Of a stretch of 13,633 nt of DNA, positions 13,172 to 13,633 are shown one piece after another. The notes beneath the pieces are model-generated. The model had not been told where the DNA came from. It was given only the letters and a program-made list of their open reading frames with translations, and searched no databases. The translations under genes were made by a program, and so were the position numbers. Location of the stretch: assembly GCA_030601485.1 (NCBI GenBank), contig JAUVTO010000027.1, positions 1-13,633 on the forward strand, written 5' to 3'. Within the stretch, counting starts at the first letter, position 1, and each line of letters begins with the position of its first letter. This stretch comes from Desulfobacterales bacterium (GTDB taxonomy: Bacteria > Desulfobacterota > Desulfobacteria > Desulfobacterales > UBA11574).

Positions 13172-13633
13172 CTAACTTCTCCAAATTGATAAAAAATACA
13201 GAGTGATCACCAACACGCACATCCATATCAGCGCCGAAAGCATCATCAGATCGCATGCCTTTTTAATATGATTCCGGTTGATTTTGTTGAAGGGTATTCC
13301 CAAATAGGGCTTGGACACAAGACGTCCGTGATAATAACTGGGGCCGCCGAGCCGAACTCCGAGGGCGCCGGCAAAAGCGGCTTCCGAATACCCGGCATTC
13401 GGGCTCGTATGGTTGGCTCCTTCCGTGAGGGCGGTTTGAAATGTACGTACTCCTTTACGGTCAATCATTTGGGCTGCAAGTGATATAACAAGGATTGAAA
13501 TGCGAGCCGGAATAAAATTGGCAATATCATCGATTCTGGCGGCAACTTTTCCGAAATCCCGGTATTTGTCATTTTTATACCCGATCATGGAATCGAGTGT
13601 GTTTATCATTTTATAAGCCATTGCTAACGGGGC
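13172..13633 (-). CDS. cbiB: Adenosylcobinamide-phosphate synthase CbiB/CobD (partial, N-terminus beyond the window)
   Basis: The frame is open to the right edge, giving the last 153 residues of CbiB. This inner-membrane enzyme joins aminopropanol (or its phosphate) to adenosylcobyric acid. The family signature APLAMAYKMINTLDSMIGYK crosses the edge of the fragment, so the methionine at 13621 is internal and not the start. RDFGKVAARIDDIANFIPAR, GANHTSPNAGYSEAAFAGAL and RLGGPSYYHG follow, all typical of CbiB. A final transmembrane helix (ALIWMCVLVITLYFL) ends the protein. About half of the usual 310-320 residues are present. It is followed directly by cbiR. The promoter and any riboswitch for this pair would lie outside the window. 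Confidence 0.95.
   Translation of the reverse strand, partial: APLAMAYKMINTLDSMIGYKNDKYRDFGKVAARIDDIANFIPARISILVISLAAQMIDRKGVRTFQTALTEGANHTSPNAGYSEAAFAGALGVRLGGPSYYHGRLVSKPYLGIPFNKINRNHIKKACDLMMLSALIWMCVLVITLYFLSIWRS

Overview
The window reads as a chromosomal stretch of an anaerobic Gram-negative bacterium, most likely a Desulfobacterota (former Deltaproteobacteria) lineage. This is inferred from the style of the proteins: a CbiZ fused to a BtuF-type domain, CbiR beside CbiB, a CobT with a GDMGIGNTT signature, and a TonB-dependent outer membrane. No marker gene fixes the taxon. Every gene I can support lies on the minus strand, so transcription runs from the right end of the window to the left. 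Nearly everything concerns cobamides (vitamin B12-type cofactors).

Layout in transcription order. (1) 13633-12359: the C-terminal part of cbiB (adenosylcobinamide-phosphate synthase, cut by the window edge), followed 3 bases later by cbiR, a TIM-barrel cobamide-remodelling hydrolase. (2) 11866-11063: a free-standing CheR-type methyltransferase, with gene-poor DNA on both sides. The left side (about 10700-10950) holds a small repeat element with inverted ends and two copies of a palindromic hairpin. (3) 10694-6133: a promoter, a cobalamin riboswitch and an intrinsic terminator, then a zinc-type alcohol dehydrogenase, a TrpD-like phosphoribosyltransferase paralogue, an outer-membrane channel of the phenol-degradation MetA/SphA type, and cobT. 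(4) 6124-1: about 50 bases after cobT a second cobalamin riboswitch with its own terminator, then btuB (TonB-dependent receptor), an exported BtuF-CbiZ fusion, and exbB-exbD-tonB. The last three have a good candidate promoter of their own. tonB is cut by the left edge.

How the genes may work together. The btuB operon would bring corrinoids across the outer membrane using a dedicated TonB-ExbBD motor. It would then bind them in the periplasm with a protein that also carries a corrinoid amidohydrolase. CbiR and CbiZ are two enzymes that take apart the nucleotide loop of foreign cobamides, and CbiB and CobT rebuild it, so the region looks like a salvage-and-remodelling locus. The most unusual part is the first riboswitch operon. 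It places an uncharacterised dehydrogenase, a TrpD paralogue with a changed substrate pocket and a porin of the aromatic-compound type in front of the lower-ligand enzyme CobT. My hypothesis, which the sequence alone cannot prove, is a pathway for taking up and activating an aromatic lower-ligand base or precursor.
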